Notes: generated by a model from the sequence alone, not told the origin. Shown: positions 47,486-55,904, numbered from the stretch's first letter. The stretch is DNA of 64,000 nt from Clostridia bacterium (GCA_017484085.1 JAFUTW010000038.1:21738-85737); one strand, 5' to 3'. Numbers and translations: made by a program.

Positions 47486-47564
47486 AGTATGGTCACCTCT
47501 TCAATTGTTATGCAGGCAGTATACCACAAACGGCTGCAATACTGCACCCGTAAAAGCATAACAA

Positions 47565-47591
47565 CCGCCCCGGGCGATACTCCCGGAGCGG
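47565..47591. other. GC-rich hairpin upstream of the AEC gene
   Basis: Arms 47565-47574 and 47582-47591 pair in 9 of 10 positions around a 7-base loop. Neither side has a good T-run, so this is an unassigned hairpin in the divergent region. Confidence 0.4.
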
Positions 47592-47840
47592 CGTTAAAGA
47601 GAAAGAAGGAAGGGAAAGCCTGAAGAATCGATCAGTTGCTGCTCTTCAACTGACACGGTCAGAATACCAGAGAAATGTGTCGGAAAGATGTACGGAGGAA
47701 GGCTTTTCTGAAAAATCAAGAGAACAAGAAGGGAAGAGTCTCTCTCTTGTGTCTTGCCGGAATTTGGACACAATATATGGTATAAAAGAAAATCTTTGGT
47801 TAAAGCGCTCAATGTGCATCAATTCTTTCATGAAAACCGG
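47592..47840. other. Intergenic stretch without a gene
   Basis: No coding potential is supported here. The only structure seen is a short inverted repeat, TCAGTTG (47632-47638) and CAACTGA (47647-47653). The stretch is AT-richer than its surroundings and may hold the AEC promoter's upstream region. Confidence 0.5.
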
Positions 47841-47869
47841 TTGACGGGATTCAGATTCTATGGTAGTAT
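47841..47869 (+). promoter_or_regulatory. Upstream promoter (P1) of the frl cluster
   Basis: TTGACG (47841-47846), 17 bp, TAGTAT (47864-47869). A transcript from here would run about 90 bases into a hairpin followed by a T-run before reaching the second promoter. Confidence 0.6.
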
Positions 47870-47917
47870 ATAGACGAGCAAAGGAGAGATCCGAAGCTCC
47901 CTGACAGGATGATCAAT

Positions 47918-47962
47918 GAACCGTCGAACAGGAGGCCTCTGTTCGGCGGTTCGCCAATTTTT
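47918..47962 (+). terminator. Attenuator-like hairpin in the frl leader
   Basis: A 14-bp stem (47918-47931 with 47939-47952, one G-T pair) is followed after five bases by TTTTT (47958-47962). The gap before the T-run makes it a weak or conditional terminator for transcripts from P1. Confidence 0.55.
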
Positions 47963-47990
47963 GGGAAAAATGACGAAAAATGAAAACAGC

Positions 47991-48027
47991 AGCCGAATCT
48001 GACAATTAGCAGTTGACAGATTCGGTT
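47991..48027 (+). promoter_or_regulatory. Inverted repeat overlapping the frl P2 -35 box
   Basis: Arms 47991-48005 and 48013-48027 are complementary at 13 of 15 positions around a 7-base spacer, and the right arm contains the -35 box. A TTTT follows, so it may act as an operator, a second terminator for P1 transcripts, or both. Confidence 0.5.
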
Positions 48028-48041
48028 TTGATATGTATGAT
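48013..48041 (+). promoter_or_regulatory. Main promoter (P2) of the frl cluster
   Basis: Consensus TTGACA (48013-48018), 17 bp, TATGAT (48036-48041), with a leader of about 60 bases to frlB. Confidence 0.82.
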
Positions 48042-48048
48042 TGCAGCA

Positions 48049-48078
48049 TAAGACGTCTTAATACAACCTAAAGACGTC
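48049..48078 (+). promoter_or_regulatory. Candidate GntR-type operator pair at the frl start site
   Basis: The perfect 12-bp palindrome TAAGACGTCTTA (48049-48060) covers the expected start of transcription. A second GACGTC core lies at 48073-48078. The two cores are 21 bp apart, two helical turns, as expected for cooperative repressor dimers. FrlR, encoded at the end of the cluster, is the likely ligand by inference. Confidence 0.6.
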
Positions 48079-48107
48079 GCGGTGACACTTAAAAGGAGGG
48101 CTTAGCC

Positions 48108-49082
48108 ATGAATCAGGATCAGGTTCGTCAGCTTACGGAAGCCATTGAGGCCGTACGCGGCCGGGAAATTGAAAACGTCTATTTTGTAGCCTGCGGCGGA
48201 TCAAAGGCCATATTTGATCCGGCTCAGTACATCTTCGACCGCGAGAGCACAATCCCTGCCTTTGTCTATACGGCCAATGAGTTCGTCCATCGCTGCCCCA
48301 AAGGTCTGGGTGAGAAGAGCCTGGTGATCTCCTGCTCTCATTCCGGCAATACGCCTGAGACCGTGCGGGCGACTGAGCTGGCCGGTGAAAAAGGCGCGCT
48401 GACCATCAGCTTCGCGTTCAAGACGGAGTCTCCGCTCTGGGAAGCGACACAGCACGGCGTATCGTATGAGTGGGGCCCGGAGACGGATGCCGGCAACCAC
48501 AATAACGGCATGCTCTTCCGCGTTGTGTTCGGCGTGCTGAACGCGCTGCAGCCCAATGAGAAGTACGAGCGTGCGATCAAGGCGTGCGACAGGCTGGATG
48601 AAGTCTTCCGCATCAATAAGGAAAAGTTTGCGGCGCGCGCCGACGCCTTCGGCAGCAAGTACAAGAGGGCTCCGCTTATCTACACGATGTCTTCCGGTCC
48701 CTGCTACGGCGTCGCGTATTCGTTTGCGATCTGCCTGCTGCAGGAGATGCAGTGGATCCATTCCGCCGCGATCCATTCCGGCGAGTACTTCCACGGCCCG
48801 TTTGAGGTGACCGACTACGACGTCCCCTTCCTGCTCATCAAGAACGTGGGGCCGACCCGTCCGCTCGATGAGCGTGCGGAGGCGTTCGCCGTAAAGTATT
48901 CCAAGGAAGTCAACGTCATCGACTGCGCGGAATTCGATATGAGCGCCATCGATGAAGACCTGCACGAGTTCTTCGCGGTTCTGGTGCTGGGCGCCGTCAT
49001 CCGCACCTATGCGGACGGGCTCGCCGATCACCGCGGACATCCGCTGAGCGTCCGCCGCTATATGTGGAGGATGCAGTACTGA
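48108..49082 (+). CDS. frlB: Fructosamine 6-phosphate deglycase (FrlB-type, SIS domains)
   Basis: A 324-residue cytoplasmic enzyme with two SIS sugar-isomerase domains. It resembles FrlB, which splits fructoselysine 6-phosphate into glucose 6-phosphate and lysine. Visible features are YFVACGGSKAIF, SCSHSGNTPETV and the catalytic-site segment IHSGEYFHGPFEV, with EWGPETDAGNHNNG in between. AAAAGGAGGG lies upstream of the ATG. A PfkB kinase, an ABC importer and a GntR regulator in the same cluster support a fructosamine pathway. FraB (fructose-asparagine) and GfrF (glucoselysine) deglycases are close alternatives that sequence alone cannot exclude. Confidence 0.88.
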   Translation: MNQDQVRQLTEAIEAVRGREIENVYFVACGGSKAIFDPAQYIFDRESTIPAFVYTANEFVHRCPKGLGEKSLVISCSHSGNTPETVRATELAGEKGALTISFAFKTESPLWEATQHGVSYEWGPETDAGNHNNGMLFRVVFGVLNALQPNEKYERAIKACDRLDEVFRINKEKFAARADAFGSKYKRAPLIYTMSSGPCYGVAYSFAICLLQEMQWIHSAAIHSGEYFHGPFEVTDYDVPFLLIKNVGPTRPLDERAEAFAVKYSKEVNVIDCAEFDMSAIDEDLHEFFAVLVLGAVIRTYADGLADHRGHPLSVRRYMWRMQY

Positions 49083-49136
49083 TTCCCGCATTGCAGCAAG
49101 CAATGAGGCAATAAAACCTGTACAGGAGGAAAGAAC

Positions 49137-50387
49137 ATGAAGAAACTTGCTCTGGCCCTGGCACTGGTGCTGTGCCTGACGGCGTGTGCCGTCGCGTTTG
49201 CGGATCAGGTGACGGTGAAATTCTTCCACCGCTGGCCGAACGAGCCGAAGCTCAGCTATCTGAACGGCCTGATCGCTGAGTTTGAAGCGGCGAATCCCGA
49301 CATCAAGATTGAGACCGACCAGGTGCTCAACGACTCCTACAAGGAGAAGATCCGCGTTCTCGTTTCCACTGACGACATCCCCGATGTGTTTATGTCCTGG
49401 TCCGGCAGCTTTGCCACCAACCTGGTGAAGTCCGGCCGCGTGCAGACGTGGGATGACATCCTGGCTGCCGATCCGGAATTCAAGGATTCCATCATTGAGA
49501 GCCAGTGGCCCCCGTTCCAGATCGACGGCAAGCAGTACGGCGTGCCGTGGTCCATGGACGGCAAGGCGTTCTTCTACAACAAGGACCTGTTCACCGAGCT
49601 CGGCCTCGAAGTCCCGACGACGCTGAACGGACTCTATGAGCTCTGCGAGGCGCTGAAGGCTGCCGGCTACGAAGAGCCGATCTCTGCCGGCTTCTCCGCG
49701 CCGTGGGCGGTCTCCCATTACCTCGGCACCATCTGCCAGCGCGTTGTCGATCCCGAGACCCTGGCGAAGGATTACGCGGGTGAAGGCGACTTCACCGATC
49801 CCGGCTACATCGAGGCGCTGAACATCTTCAAGAAGCTCGGCGAGTACATGACCAAGGATCCCAACTCCGTCGACCATGAGTTTGCGCGCAACGCGTTCAT
49901 CTTCGGCGAGTCCCCGATGGTCTACCTGCAGCTGGGCGAGTGCAAATACCTGCGCGATGATATCGAATTCGATTATGGCTTCTTCAACTTCCCGGCCGTG
50001 GAAGACGGCAAGGGCGACCCGGGCCAGCTCACCGGCGCTCCGGAAGGCATGATGATCTCCAACGTTGCTTCTCCTGAGGTCCAGGAAGCGGCCATCAAGT
50101 TCGTGAAGTTCGTCATCAGCCAGCACGGCGGCTATGAGATGACCAAGCAGACCGGCGAGCTCTCCTGCGTCAAGGGCGCTCTCGACGAGACCAACCTGGA
50201 TGCCAAGCAGCTTGAGGCTGTCGACCTCATCCTCAAGTCCACCGAGCCTGCGCTTTGGCAGGACAACGTGACGGACGCTGTCATCGCCGATGCCTTCATG
50301 GCTGGCGGCCAGCTGCTGCTCACCGGTGACAAGACTGCGGAAGACGTCATGAAGGACGTCCAGACTGCCGCGGCTTCCATCAAGTAA
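49137..50387 (+). CDS. frlO: ABC transporter substrate-binding protein (FrlO-type)
   Basis: A 416-residue extracellular solute-binding protein, family 1. The signal peptide contains a possible lipobox ending at C17 (LTAC), but an AFA/DQ cleavage site for signal peptidase I is also present. The mature part shows the sugar-binder pattern FHRWPNEPKLSYLN, IPDVFMSWSGSFA and YGVPWSMDGKAFFYNKDLF. It captures the fructosamine and hands it to the FrlN/FrlM permease. The codon choice is strongly biased (GTC, CTC, AAG), in keeping with high expression. A hairpin right after the gene probably keeps its transcript more abundant than those of the permeases. Confidence 0.9.
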   Translation: MKKLALALALVLCLTACAVAFADQVTVKFFHRWPNEPKLSYLNGLIAEFEAANPDIKIETDQVLNDSYKEKIRVLVSTDDIPDVFMSWSGSFATNLVKSGRVQTWDDILAADPEFKDSIIESQWPPFQIDGKQYGVPWSMDGKAFFYNKDLFTELGLEVPTTLNGLYELCEALKAAGYEEPISAGFSAPWAVSHYLGTICQRVVDPETLAKDYAGEGDFTDPGYIEALNIFKKLGEYMTKDPNSVDHEFARNAFIFGESPMVYLQLGECKYLRDDIEFDYGFFNFPAVEDGKGDPGQLTGAPEGMMISNVASPEVQEAAIKFVKFVISQHGGYEMTKQTGELSCVKGALDETNLDAKQLEAVDLILKSTEPALWQDNVTDAVIADAFMAGGQLLLTGDKTAEDVMKDVQTAAASIK

Positions 50388-50398
50388 GATTGACAAAA

Positions 50399-50453
50399 GG
50401 GAGGAACCGTCTACCGGTTGCCGCTTGGCAGGGGCGGTTCCTCCCGCTCTTTT
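50399..50453 (+). terminator. Intercistronic hairpin after frlO
   Basis: GGGAGGAACCG (50399-50409) pairs perfectly with CGGTTCCTCCC (50435-50445), and TTTT follows at 50450-50453. Between a binding-protein gene and its permeases, such partial terminators or 3' stabilisers usually raise binding-protein output. Confidence 0.75.
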
Positions 50454-50538
50454 CCGCAGGCATGCTGCGGCTGTCTTTTAAGGGAGACAAGCGGGTCTCT
50501 TGAAAGGCAGCATGCAGTAGAACAGAGGAGGTGTGGCC

Positions 50539-51429
50539 ATGCAATCCAGAAGAGCCGGAATGAATGTGATGACGCCTTACATCTATGTGCTTCCGTGCGT
50601 GTTGCTGCTGGGCGTTTTCGTTTACATTCCTCTCGTAGCGAACTTTTACTACTCCGCTTACAGTTTCAGCGCACTCTCGCCGACAAAGGAGTTTGTCGGC
50701 CTGCAGAATTACAGGACGCTGTTTACCGATCCCGTCATTGCGACGGCGATCGTCAACAACATCTGGTATTGTCTCATCTCGGTCGCCATCCAGGTTCTGC
50801 TGGCGCTGGTCATCGCCTCGCTGCTCGAGGATAAGCTGTTCGCGAAGATTTCTACGGTGCTGCGGACGACCTACTTTCTGCCCGTGCTGATTTCCATGAC
50901 GGTCGTGGCGCTGCTGTTCTCCTTCGTGTATCATCCGAAGATCGGCCTCATCAATGCCGCGCTCAAATTCTTCGGGATGAAGAATCCGCCCGCCTGGACA
51001 GGCGATCCGAAGACGGCCATCTTCTCGGCGATCATCATGTCACAGTGGCATTCGACAGGCTACACGACGATGCTGTTCATCGTTGCGATTCAGGGCATCT
51101 CGGAAGATCTGTACGAAGCGGCGGAAATCGACGGCGCGAACCGGCTGCAGCGCTTCTGGCACATCACGGTGCCGCAGGTCAGGGAAATGATGTTCGTGAC
51201 GATGGTGACGACCGTGACGGGCGCTTTCCTCGTCTTCAACGACGTGTACATCCTGACGCAGGGCGGACCGGGCAACGCATCGACGACGCTGGCTGTTTAC
51301 ATGTACCGCAATGCCTTCAATCTGGACAAAATGGGCTATGCCTCCACCATCGCCGTGATCATGCTCATCATCTGTATGGCGCTGGCGATCATCCAGAATA
51401 CGGCGTTCCGCTCCGGAAAGGGGGATTGA
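50539..51429 (+). CDS. frlN: ABC sugar permease (FrlN-type)
   Basis: A 296-residue inner-membrane permease of the MalF/CUT1 type with six transmembrane segments. The conserved cytoplasmic EAA loop, which contacts the ATPase, reads EAAEIDGANRLQRFWHITVP. The ATG at 50539 follows GAGGAGG at seven bases; a GTG two codons earlier overlaps that site. It forms a heterodimer with the next gene product. No ATPase gene is in this cluster, so a shared MsmX-like ATPase encoded elsewhere probably powers it, as in Bacillus. Confidence 0.9.
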   Translation: MQSRRAGMNVMTPYIYVLPCVLLLGVFVYIPLVANFYYSAYSFSALSPTKEFVGLQNYRTLFTDPVIATAIVNNIWYCLISVAIQVLLALVIASLLEDKLFAKISTVLRTTYFLPVLISMTVVALLFSFVYHPKIGLINAALKFFGMKNPPAWTGDPKTAIFSAIIMSQWHSTGYTTMLFIVAIQGISEDLYEAAEIDGANRLQRFWHITVPQVREMMFVTMVTTVTGAFLVFNDVYILTQGGPGNASTTLAVYMYRNAFNLDKMGYASTIAVIMLIICMALAIIQNTAFRSGKGD

Positions 51430-51431
51430 GC

Positions 51432-52322
51432 ATGTCGCAGGCCGCCATTACGAAGTCTGAAGCTGAAAAAACGCTGAAGATCCGCAACAAGCTGCCGGAA
51501 GACCGCATGACGCCGGGTATGGCAGTGGCGCTGTTCTTCCTCGTTATCTACTTTTTGCTGATTGCGTACCCGCTGTTCTGGCTGATTTCAAACTCACTCA
51601 AAACCTATAAGGAAATCTACAAAAACATTTGGGCGCTCCCGGCCAACCCGCAGTGGTCAAACTACGTCAATGCATGGAACCGCGGCATCTCCCGCTACTT
51701 TCTCAATTCAGTGCTGGTTACGGTTTCGACGATCGCGCTCACGATCTTTGCGGCAGCCCTGGGCAGTTATGCGCTGGCAAGGTTCCGCTTCCGCGGCAAT
51801 CAGCTGATCTTTATGATGTGCATGGGCGGCATGATGCTCTCCCCGCAGGTCACGCTGATCCCGCTCTACCAGATCATCCGGGCGATGCGTATCCACGACA
51901 CCTATCTGGCCATGATCATACCGTATACGGCATACCGCATACCGATGATGGTCATGCTGATCCGCTCCAGCTTTCTGACGATCCCGAAGGAGATGGAGGA
52001 GAGCGCGTCGCTCGACGGATGCAGCGACTTCCGGATCTTCTGGCAGATCTTTCTGCCGATGTCCAAGCCTATCCTGCTGACCTGCTGCATCCTCATCGCT
52101 TATTATGCGTGGAACGAGTTCCTGTTCGCCATCATCTTCATCAACAGCGAGAAGTTCAAGACGATCCCGACCGGCCTCATGAATCTGCGCGACGCGCTCC
52201 AGACGGACTGGGGCACGCTGCTGGCAGGCATGACGATCTCCGCGCTTCCGCTCATCATCCTGTTCTTCTGCATGCAGAAGCATTTCATCCGCGGTATGAC
52301 CGCCGGCGCTGTGAAGGGCTGA
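51432..52322 (+). CDS. frlM: ABC sugar permease (FrlM-type)
   Basis: A 296-residue permease of the MalG/CUT1 type with six transmembrane segments. Its EAA-type loop reads KEMEESASLDGCSDFRIFW. A long cytoplasmic N-terminus (about 30 residues) precedes the first segment. The ATG is two bases after the frlN stop; the first ribosome-binding bases lie in the last frlN codons, so translation is coupled. A larger frame exists upstream inside frlN but is out of phase with that gene and not used. A 120-base gap, without features I can name, separates it from frlD. Confidence 0.9.
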   Translation: MSQAAITKSEAEKTLKIRNKLPEDRMTPGMAVALFFLVIYFLLIAYPLFWLISNSLKTYKEIYKNIWALPANPQWSNYVNAWNRGISRYFLNSVLVTVSTIALTIFAAALGSYALARFRFRGNQLIFMMCMGGMMLSPQVTLIPLYQIIRAMRIHDTYLAMIIPYTAYRIPMMVMLIRSSFLTIPKEMEESASLDGCSDFRIFWQIFLPMSKPILLTCCILIAYYAWNEFLFAIIFINSEKFKTIPTGLMNLRDALQTDWGTLLAGMTISALPLIILFFCMQKHFIRGMTAGAVKG

Positions 52323-52443
52323 CGGATACCCGGCCGCAGGCCGTCCACGTGTGCGCTCCACAGGGGGAAAAGCCCATTTCCAACGAACAAGACGTATTAA
52401 GGGAAAACCTATTCAATCTTTAACGAAAAGGGGAAGATGACTT

Positions 52444-53268
52444 ATGCCTTCTAAAATGATCGCCGTAGGCGATAATGTGGTTGACTGTTACCTCGACGAT
52501 AGGGTATATTATCCGGGAGGAAACTCTGTCAACGTGGCTGTGAACTGTAAACGGGACGGCATCGAAGAAGTCGCATACATGGGCATCTTCGGCAGTGACA
52601 AGAAGGCGGAGCACATCAAATGGGCGCTCGCGCGTGAAGGTGTTCACTTTGAGCGGAGCCGGACGATCCTGGCCGGCAGCGGTTCGCCCGGTGTACGGCT
52701 TGTGGACGGCGACAGGAAGTTCGTGGGCGGGCCGAGGGATACCGCGCAGCATATCGCGCGGATCCGCCTGACCGATGACGATCTGGAGTATATCGCGTCG
52801 TACGGGCTTTGTCATACCAGCTGCTTTTCCAGCATCGAATTCGAACTTCCGAAGATGAAGGAAGCTGTACAGGTCTCGTTTGATTTTTCAGAGCGGACAG
52901 AGGATGAATATCTGCAGAGGGTTTGCCCTTATCTTTCCTATGCGTTCTTTTCCGGCAGCGGGCTGACCGAGGGGGAGATCACCGGACTGATGGACAGATG
53001 CCATGAGCTGGGAACGCCTGTCGTCGGCGTGACGCTAGGATCGCGCGGCTCTGTCTTCTCGGACAATGGGAAGCGCTACACCCAGGGGATCAAGCGGGTG
53101 GAAGCGATCGACACGATGGGGGCCGGAGACAGCTTCATTGCGGGCTTTTTGACCCGGAGAATCCTCGGAGATGAGATCGCGCCGGCGCTTGATTACGCGG
53201 CGACGGTTGCGGCGAATTCCTGCAGAATACACGGCAGCTTCGGCTATCCGCATCCACTGGAGGACTGA
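52444..53268 (+). CDS. frlD: Fructosamine kinase (FrlD-type, PfkB family)
   Basis: A 274-residue PfkB-family sugar kinase that phosphorylates the imported fructosamine at C6, the step before FrlB. The N-terminus reads MIAVGDNVVDCYLDD, with the substrate loop YYPGGNSVNVAVNCKR, and the C-terminal PfkB signature is DTMGAGDSFIAGF with its catalytic aspartate. The CRIHGSFGYPHPL ending resembles FrlD proteins of Bacillus and Escherichia. AAAAGGGGAAG lies before the ATG. FraD (fructose-asparagine kinase) is the close alternative. Confidence 0.9.
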   Translation: MPSKMIAVGDNVVDCYLDDRVYYPGGNSVNVAVNCKRDGIEEVAYMGIFGSDKKAEHIKWALAREGVHFERSRTILAGSGSPGVRLVDGDRKFVGGPRDTAQHIARIRLTDDDLEYIASYGLCHTSCFSSIEFELPKMKEAVQVSFDFSERTEDEYLQRVCPYLSYAFFSGSGLTEGEITGLMDRCHELGTPVVGVTLGSRGSVFSDNGKRYTQGIKRVEAIDTMGAGDSFIAGFLTRRILGDEIAPALDYAATVAANSCRIHGSFGYPHPLED

Positions 53269-53294
53269 GGCTGCCCTTGCGGAAAGGGGAACCT

Positions 53295-54035
53295 ATGAAA
53301 CTGGATGCCAATAACGCGGTCCCGTTATATGAACAATTGAAGATAACACTACAGTCGCAGCTGGGCACGAAAGTGTATGCGCCCGGTGAACGGCTTCCTG
53401 CCGAGTCGGAATTGTGCGCCAAATACGGGGTCAGCCGCGTGACCGTAAGAAGGGCCCTGGATGATCTGGTGGCGGACGGCGTGCTGGAGCGAAAGCAGGG
53501 AAAAGGCACGTTTGTGGCGCAGGCCAAGTCTCGGGTGACGATGAAGCCGCTGAACGATATGGGCGGAGGCTTCTCCGATACGCAGTATCCCGAGGGCAGC
53601 GTGAAGCATACCCGTGTGATCTCCAAAAAAGAGTATGTCAGCAACGCGATGGAGCAGGAAGCGCTGGGCATCGGCCCGGAAGACAAGGTGCAGGTATTCC
53701 TGCGGCTTATGCTGGTTGACAAAGCGCCGCTCTTTCTGGACAGGGCGACCTACGCGGCAGACCGGTTCCCAGGGCTGTTTGACCAGGTAAAGGACGACGT
53801 TTCGACCTATAAGATCCTTCGGGAGCAGTTCGGCGTACGCTCCATGCATGCCCAAAAAGAGCTTGGGCTGGCCTATGCCACGGAGGAACAGGCAGCCCTG
53901 CTGGGCTGTCCGGTAGGGGCCCCGCTCTTTCGGATGTTCAAATGGGTGAAAGACGAGAAAGGGCGTCCCGTCCATCTCTCCAATCTCTATTTCGTGGCGG
54001 ACAGGATCGTCTTCACGTACGACGGAGGAGAGTAA
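53295..54035 (+). CDS. frlR: GntR/HutC-type transcriptional regulator (FrlR-type)
   Basis: A 246-residue regulator. The N-terminal winged helix-turn-helix (about 7-72) shows PLYEQLKITL, RLPAESELCAKYGVSRVTVR and ERKQGKGTFV. The rest is a UTRA ligand-binding domain. By position at the end of the cluster it should repress the frl genes and be released by a pathway intermediate, as FrlR does in Bacillus. The likely operators are the GACGTC palindromes at 48049-48078. The ATG at 53295 follows GGAAAGGGGA; an in-frame TTG at 53277 is less likely. It is convergent with the alpha-glucosidase gene. Confidence 0.88.
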   Translation: MKLDANNAVPLYEQLKITLQSQLGTKVYAPGERLPAESELCAKYGVSRVTVRRALDDLVADGVLERKQGKGTFVAQAKSRVTMKPLNDMGGGFSDTQYPEGSVKHTRVISKKEYVSNAMEQEALGIGPEDKVQVFLRLMLVDKAPLFLDRATYAADRFPGLFDQVKDDVSTYKILREQFGVRSMHAQKELGLAYATEEQAALLGCPVGAPLFRMFKWVKDEKGRPVHLSNLYFVADRIVFTYDGGE

Positions 54036-54046
54036 TCGAAAAACAC

Positions 54047-54079
54047 ATCCGCCCCGCCGCAAAACGCGGCGGGGCGGAT
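54047..54079. terminator. Terminator between frlR and the alpha-glucosidase gene
   Basis: A perfect 14-bp GC-rich stem (54047-54060 with 54066-54079). On the minus strand it is followed by a T-rich tail (complement of 54036-54044), so it mainly ends the alpha-glucosidase transcript. Confidence 0.85.
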
Positions 54080-54084
54080 CTCTG

Positions 54085-55758
54085 TCAGTTCAGGGTCAGG
54101 ATGAGGAATTCATATCCGCGCAGATGAAGGCTTGCGCCCTCCAGCTGTGTATCGGGAAGATTGGACAGGAGGATGCTTTGCGGAACGGACGGCAGCTGCA
54201 CCTCCCGCGGCTCCTGCTGCCAGTTGCCCAGCACAAGCAGCGTGTGCGGGCCGCGGCGGTAATACGCCATCAGGCGGGATTCATCCTCGTGCCAGGGCTC
54301 TGTGGCGCCATAGACGATCGTTTCCTGCCACTGCTCATTTCTCCGAAGCGCGATGAGATCGCGATAAAACGACCAGAGTGAATCCGGGCGCTGACGCTGC
54401 TCCTCAAGGTTGATGTGCCGGTAATTCGGGTTGATGGGATACCAGGGTGTGCCGGTGGTGAAGCCGGCATTTTTTTCGCCTGTCCACTGCACCGGTGTGC
54501 GGGCGTTGTCCCGTGACATGCGGGAGACGATGGCCAGGGCCTCTTCCGGGGTAAGTCCGGCTTCCAGCATTGCGGCATATTCTCCGTGGGTGTTGCAGTC
54601 GTCCGCCTGGTCGATCGTCGGGAAAACCGTGTTTTCCATGCCTATTTCCTGTCCCTGATAGAGAAAGGGCAAGCCGCGCAGCATGAAGCTGAGGCCTCCG
54701 AGCATCTTTTTTGCGGTTTCGCTGCGCTCACCCTCCGGTATGTACCGGGAAACACCGCGGGGTTCATCATGGTTTTCAATGATGTTCGCCATGAAGCCGG
54801 TGTCTTTGGCCAGACGCTGGGAAGTGAACACCGCGTGCTTCCACTGATCGGGTGTCACCTCTTTAGCGCCCATCCAGCCATCTGGGCTTTTGCTCAGCAT
54901 CTCGGGGGCAAAGTCAAAAATGCAGGAGAAGCAGCCCTTGTCGCCGATGAACCGGGGCAGTTCCTCCGGCTTGTTATCAAAAAGCTCGGCGATGGCGAAA
55001 GCGTCATGCTTCCGGAAGGTCTCCTCAGCCATCTCATCCAGGAACTCCAGAACGCCGGTCGCTTCCTCCAGCATGCGCTGGACAGAGCACAGGCCGTCCG
55101 GGCGGTCGGCCGGATAGCTGCGGAAGGGCAGCACCTTTTTGATGTTGATGATGGCGTCGATGCGGAAACCGGCGATGCCCCGGTCCAGCCACCAGTTGAT
55201 CATTTTATAGACTTCGCGGCGGAGCTGCGGGTTTTCCCAGTTGAGGTCGGGCTGCTTTTTATGGAAGACATGCAGATAAACGTAATCCTCATGCCCGGGC
55301 AGAAGATCCCAGACGGGGCCGCCGAAGTATCCGCGCCAGTTGCAGGGCATGGGATCGCCGGGCTTGTGTTTTTCGATGTAAAAGAACTGCCCGTACGGGC
55401 CTTCGGGATCGGCGCAGGCCTGCCGGAACCAGTAGTGCTCATCGCTGCAGTGGTTGACGACGAGATCCATCAGGAGGTACATATTCCGCTGCTTTGCCTC
55501 TGCAATCAGCCGGTCAAGATCCTCAAGCGTACCGAAGTGCGGATCCACCGCATAATAATCGGAAATATCATAACCCTCGTCGGCCAGCGGAGAGCAATAA
55601 ACCGGTGAAAGCCAGAGGATATCCACGCCCAAAGCGCGCAGATCATCCAGCCGGCTGATGATGCCGGGAATGTCTCCGATGCCGTCTCCGTTGGAATCCT
55701 GGAAGCTCTTGGGCCAAATCTGATAGGCAACTTTGTTATGCCACCATTCTTTCTTCAT
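54085..55758 (-). CDS. GH13 alpha-glucosidase / oligo-1,6-glucosidase
   Basis: A 557-residue cytoplasmic glycoside hydrolase, GH13 oligo-1,6-glucosidase/trehalulose-like group. It cleaves terminal alpha-glucose from short oligosaccharides. The calcium loop DSNGDGIGDIPGI is at 21-33. The catalytic residues are D201 (GFRIDAI), E258 (AIAELF) and D331 (ENHDEPR), and DLVVNHCSDEHYWF is typical of the family. No signal peptide is present. It has its own promoter and terminator and is not part of the frl operon. Confidence 0.93.
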   Translation of the reverse strand: MKKEWWHNKVAYQIWPKSFQDSNGDGIGDIPGIISRLDDLRALGVDILWLSPVYCSPLADEGYDISDYYAVDPHFGTLEDLDRLIAEAKQRNMYLLMDLVVNHCSDEHYWFRQACADPEGPYGQFFYIEKHKPGDPMPCNWRGYFGGPVWDLLPGHEDYVYLHVFHKKQPDLNWENPQLRREVYKMINWWLDRGIAGFRIDAIINIKKVLPFRSYPADRPDGLCSVQRMLEEATGVLEFLDEMAEETFRKHDAFAIAELFDNKPEELPRFIGDKGCFSCIFDFAPEMLSKSPDGWMGAKEVTPDQWKHAVFTSQRLAKDTGFMANIIENHDEPRGVSRYIPEGERSETAKKMLGGLSFMLRGLPFLYQGQEIGMENTVFPTIDQADDCNTHGEYAAMLEAGLTPEEALAIVSRMSRDNARTPVQWTGEKNAGFTTGTPWYPINPNYRHINLEEQRQRPDSLWSFYRDLIALRRNEQWQETIVYGATEPWHEDESRLMAYYRRGPHTLLVLGNWQQEPREVQLPSVPQSILLSNLPDTQLEGASLHLRGYEFLILTLN

Positions 55759-55802
55759 TCTGTACCGCTTTCTCCCGACGGGCGGGCTTTTTTGCAGGCG
55801 TT

Positions 55803-55831
55803 ATTATAATCAACCGGCTTTTGCATGACAA
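55803..55831 (-). promoter_or_regulatory. Promoter of the alpha-glucosidase gene
   Basis: On the minus strand TTGTCA (55831-55826), 17 bp, TATAAT (55808-55803). Upstream lies the inverted repeat AACCGTT (55851-55857) and AACGGTT (55867-55873) with a 9-base spacer, a possible operator for a sugar-responsive regulator. Confidence 0.75.
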
Positions 55832-55904
55832 GTTCTTTTTTACCGGACAAAACCGTTTTGTTCTTGAACGGTTATCTAATGAGCTGTGATAAGCTTAAAC
55901 CGGA

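Noticed and set aside
48201-50396. 731-codon minus-strand frame opposite frlB and frlO
   Set aside because: Antisense to two clear genes; an effect of the strong third-position bias of frlO.
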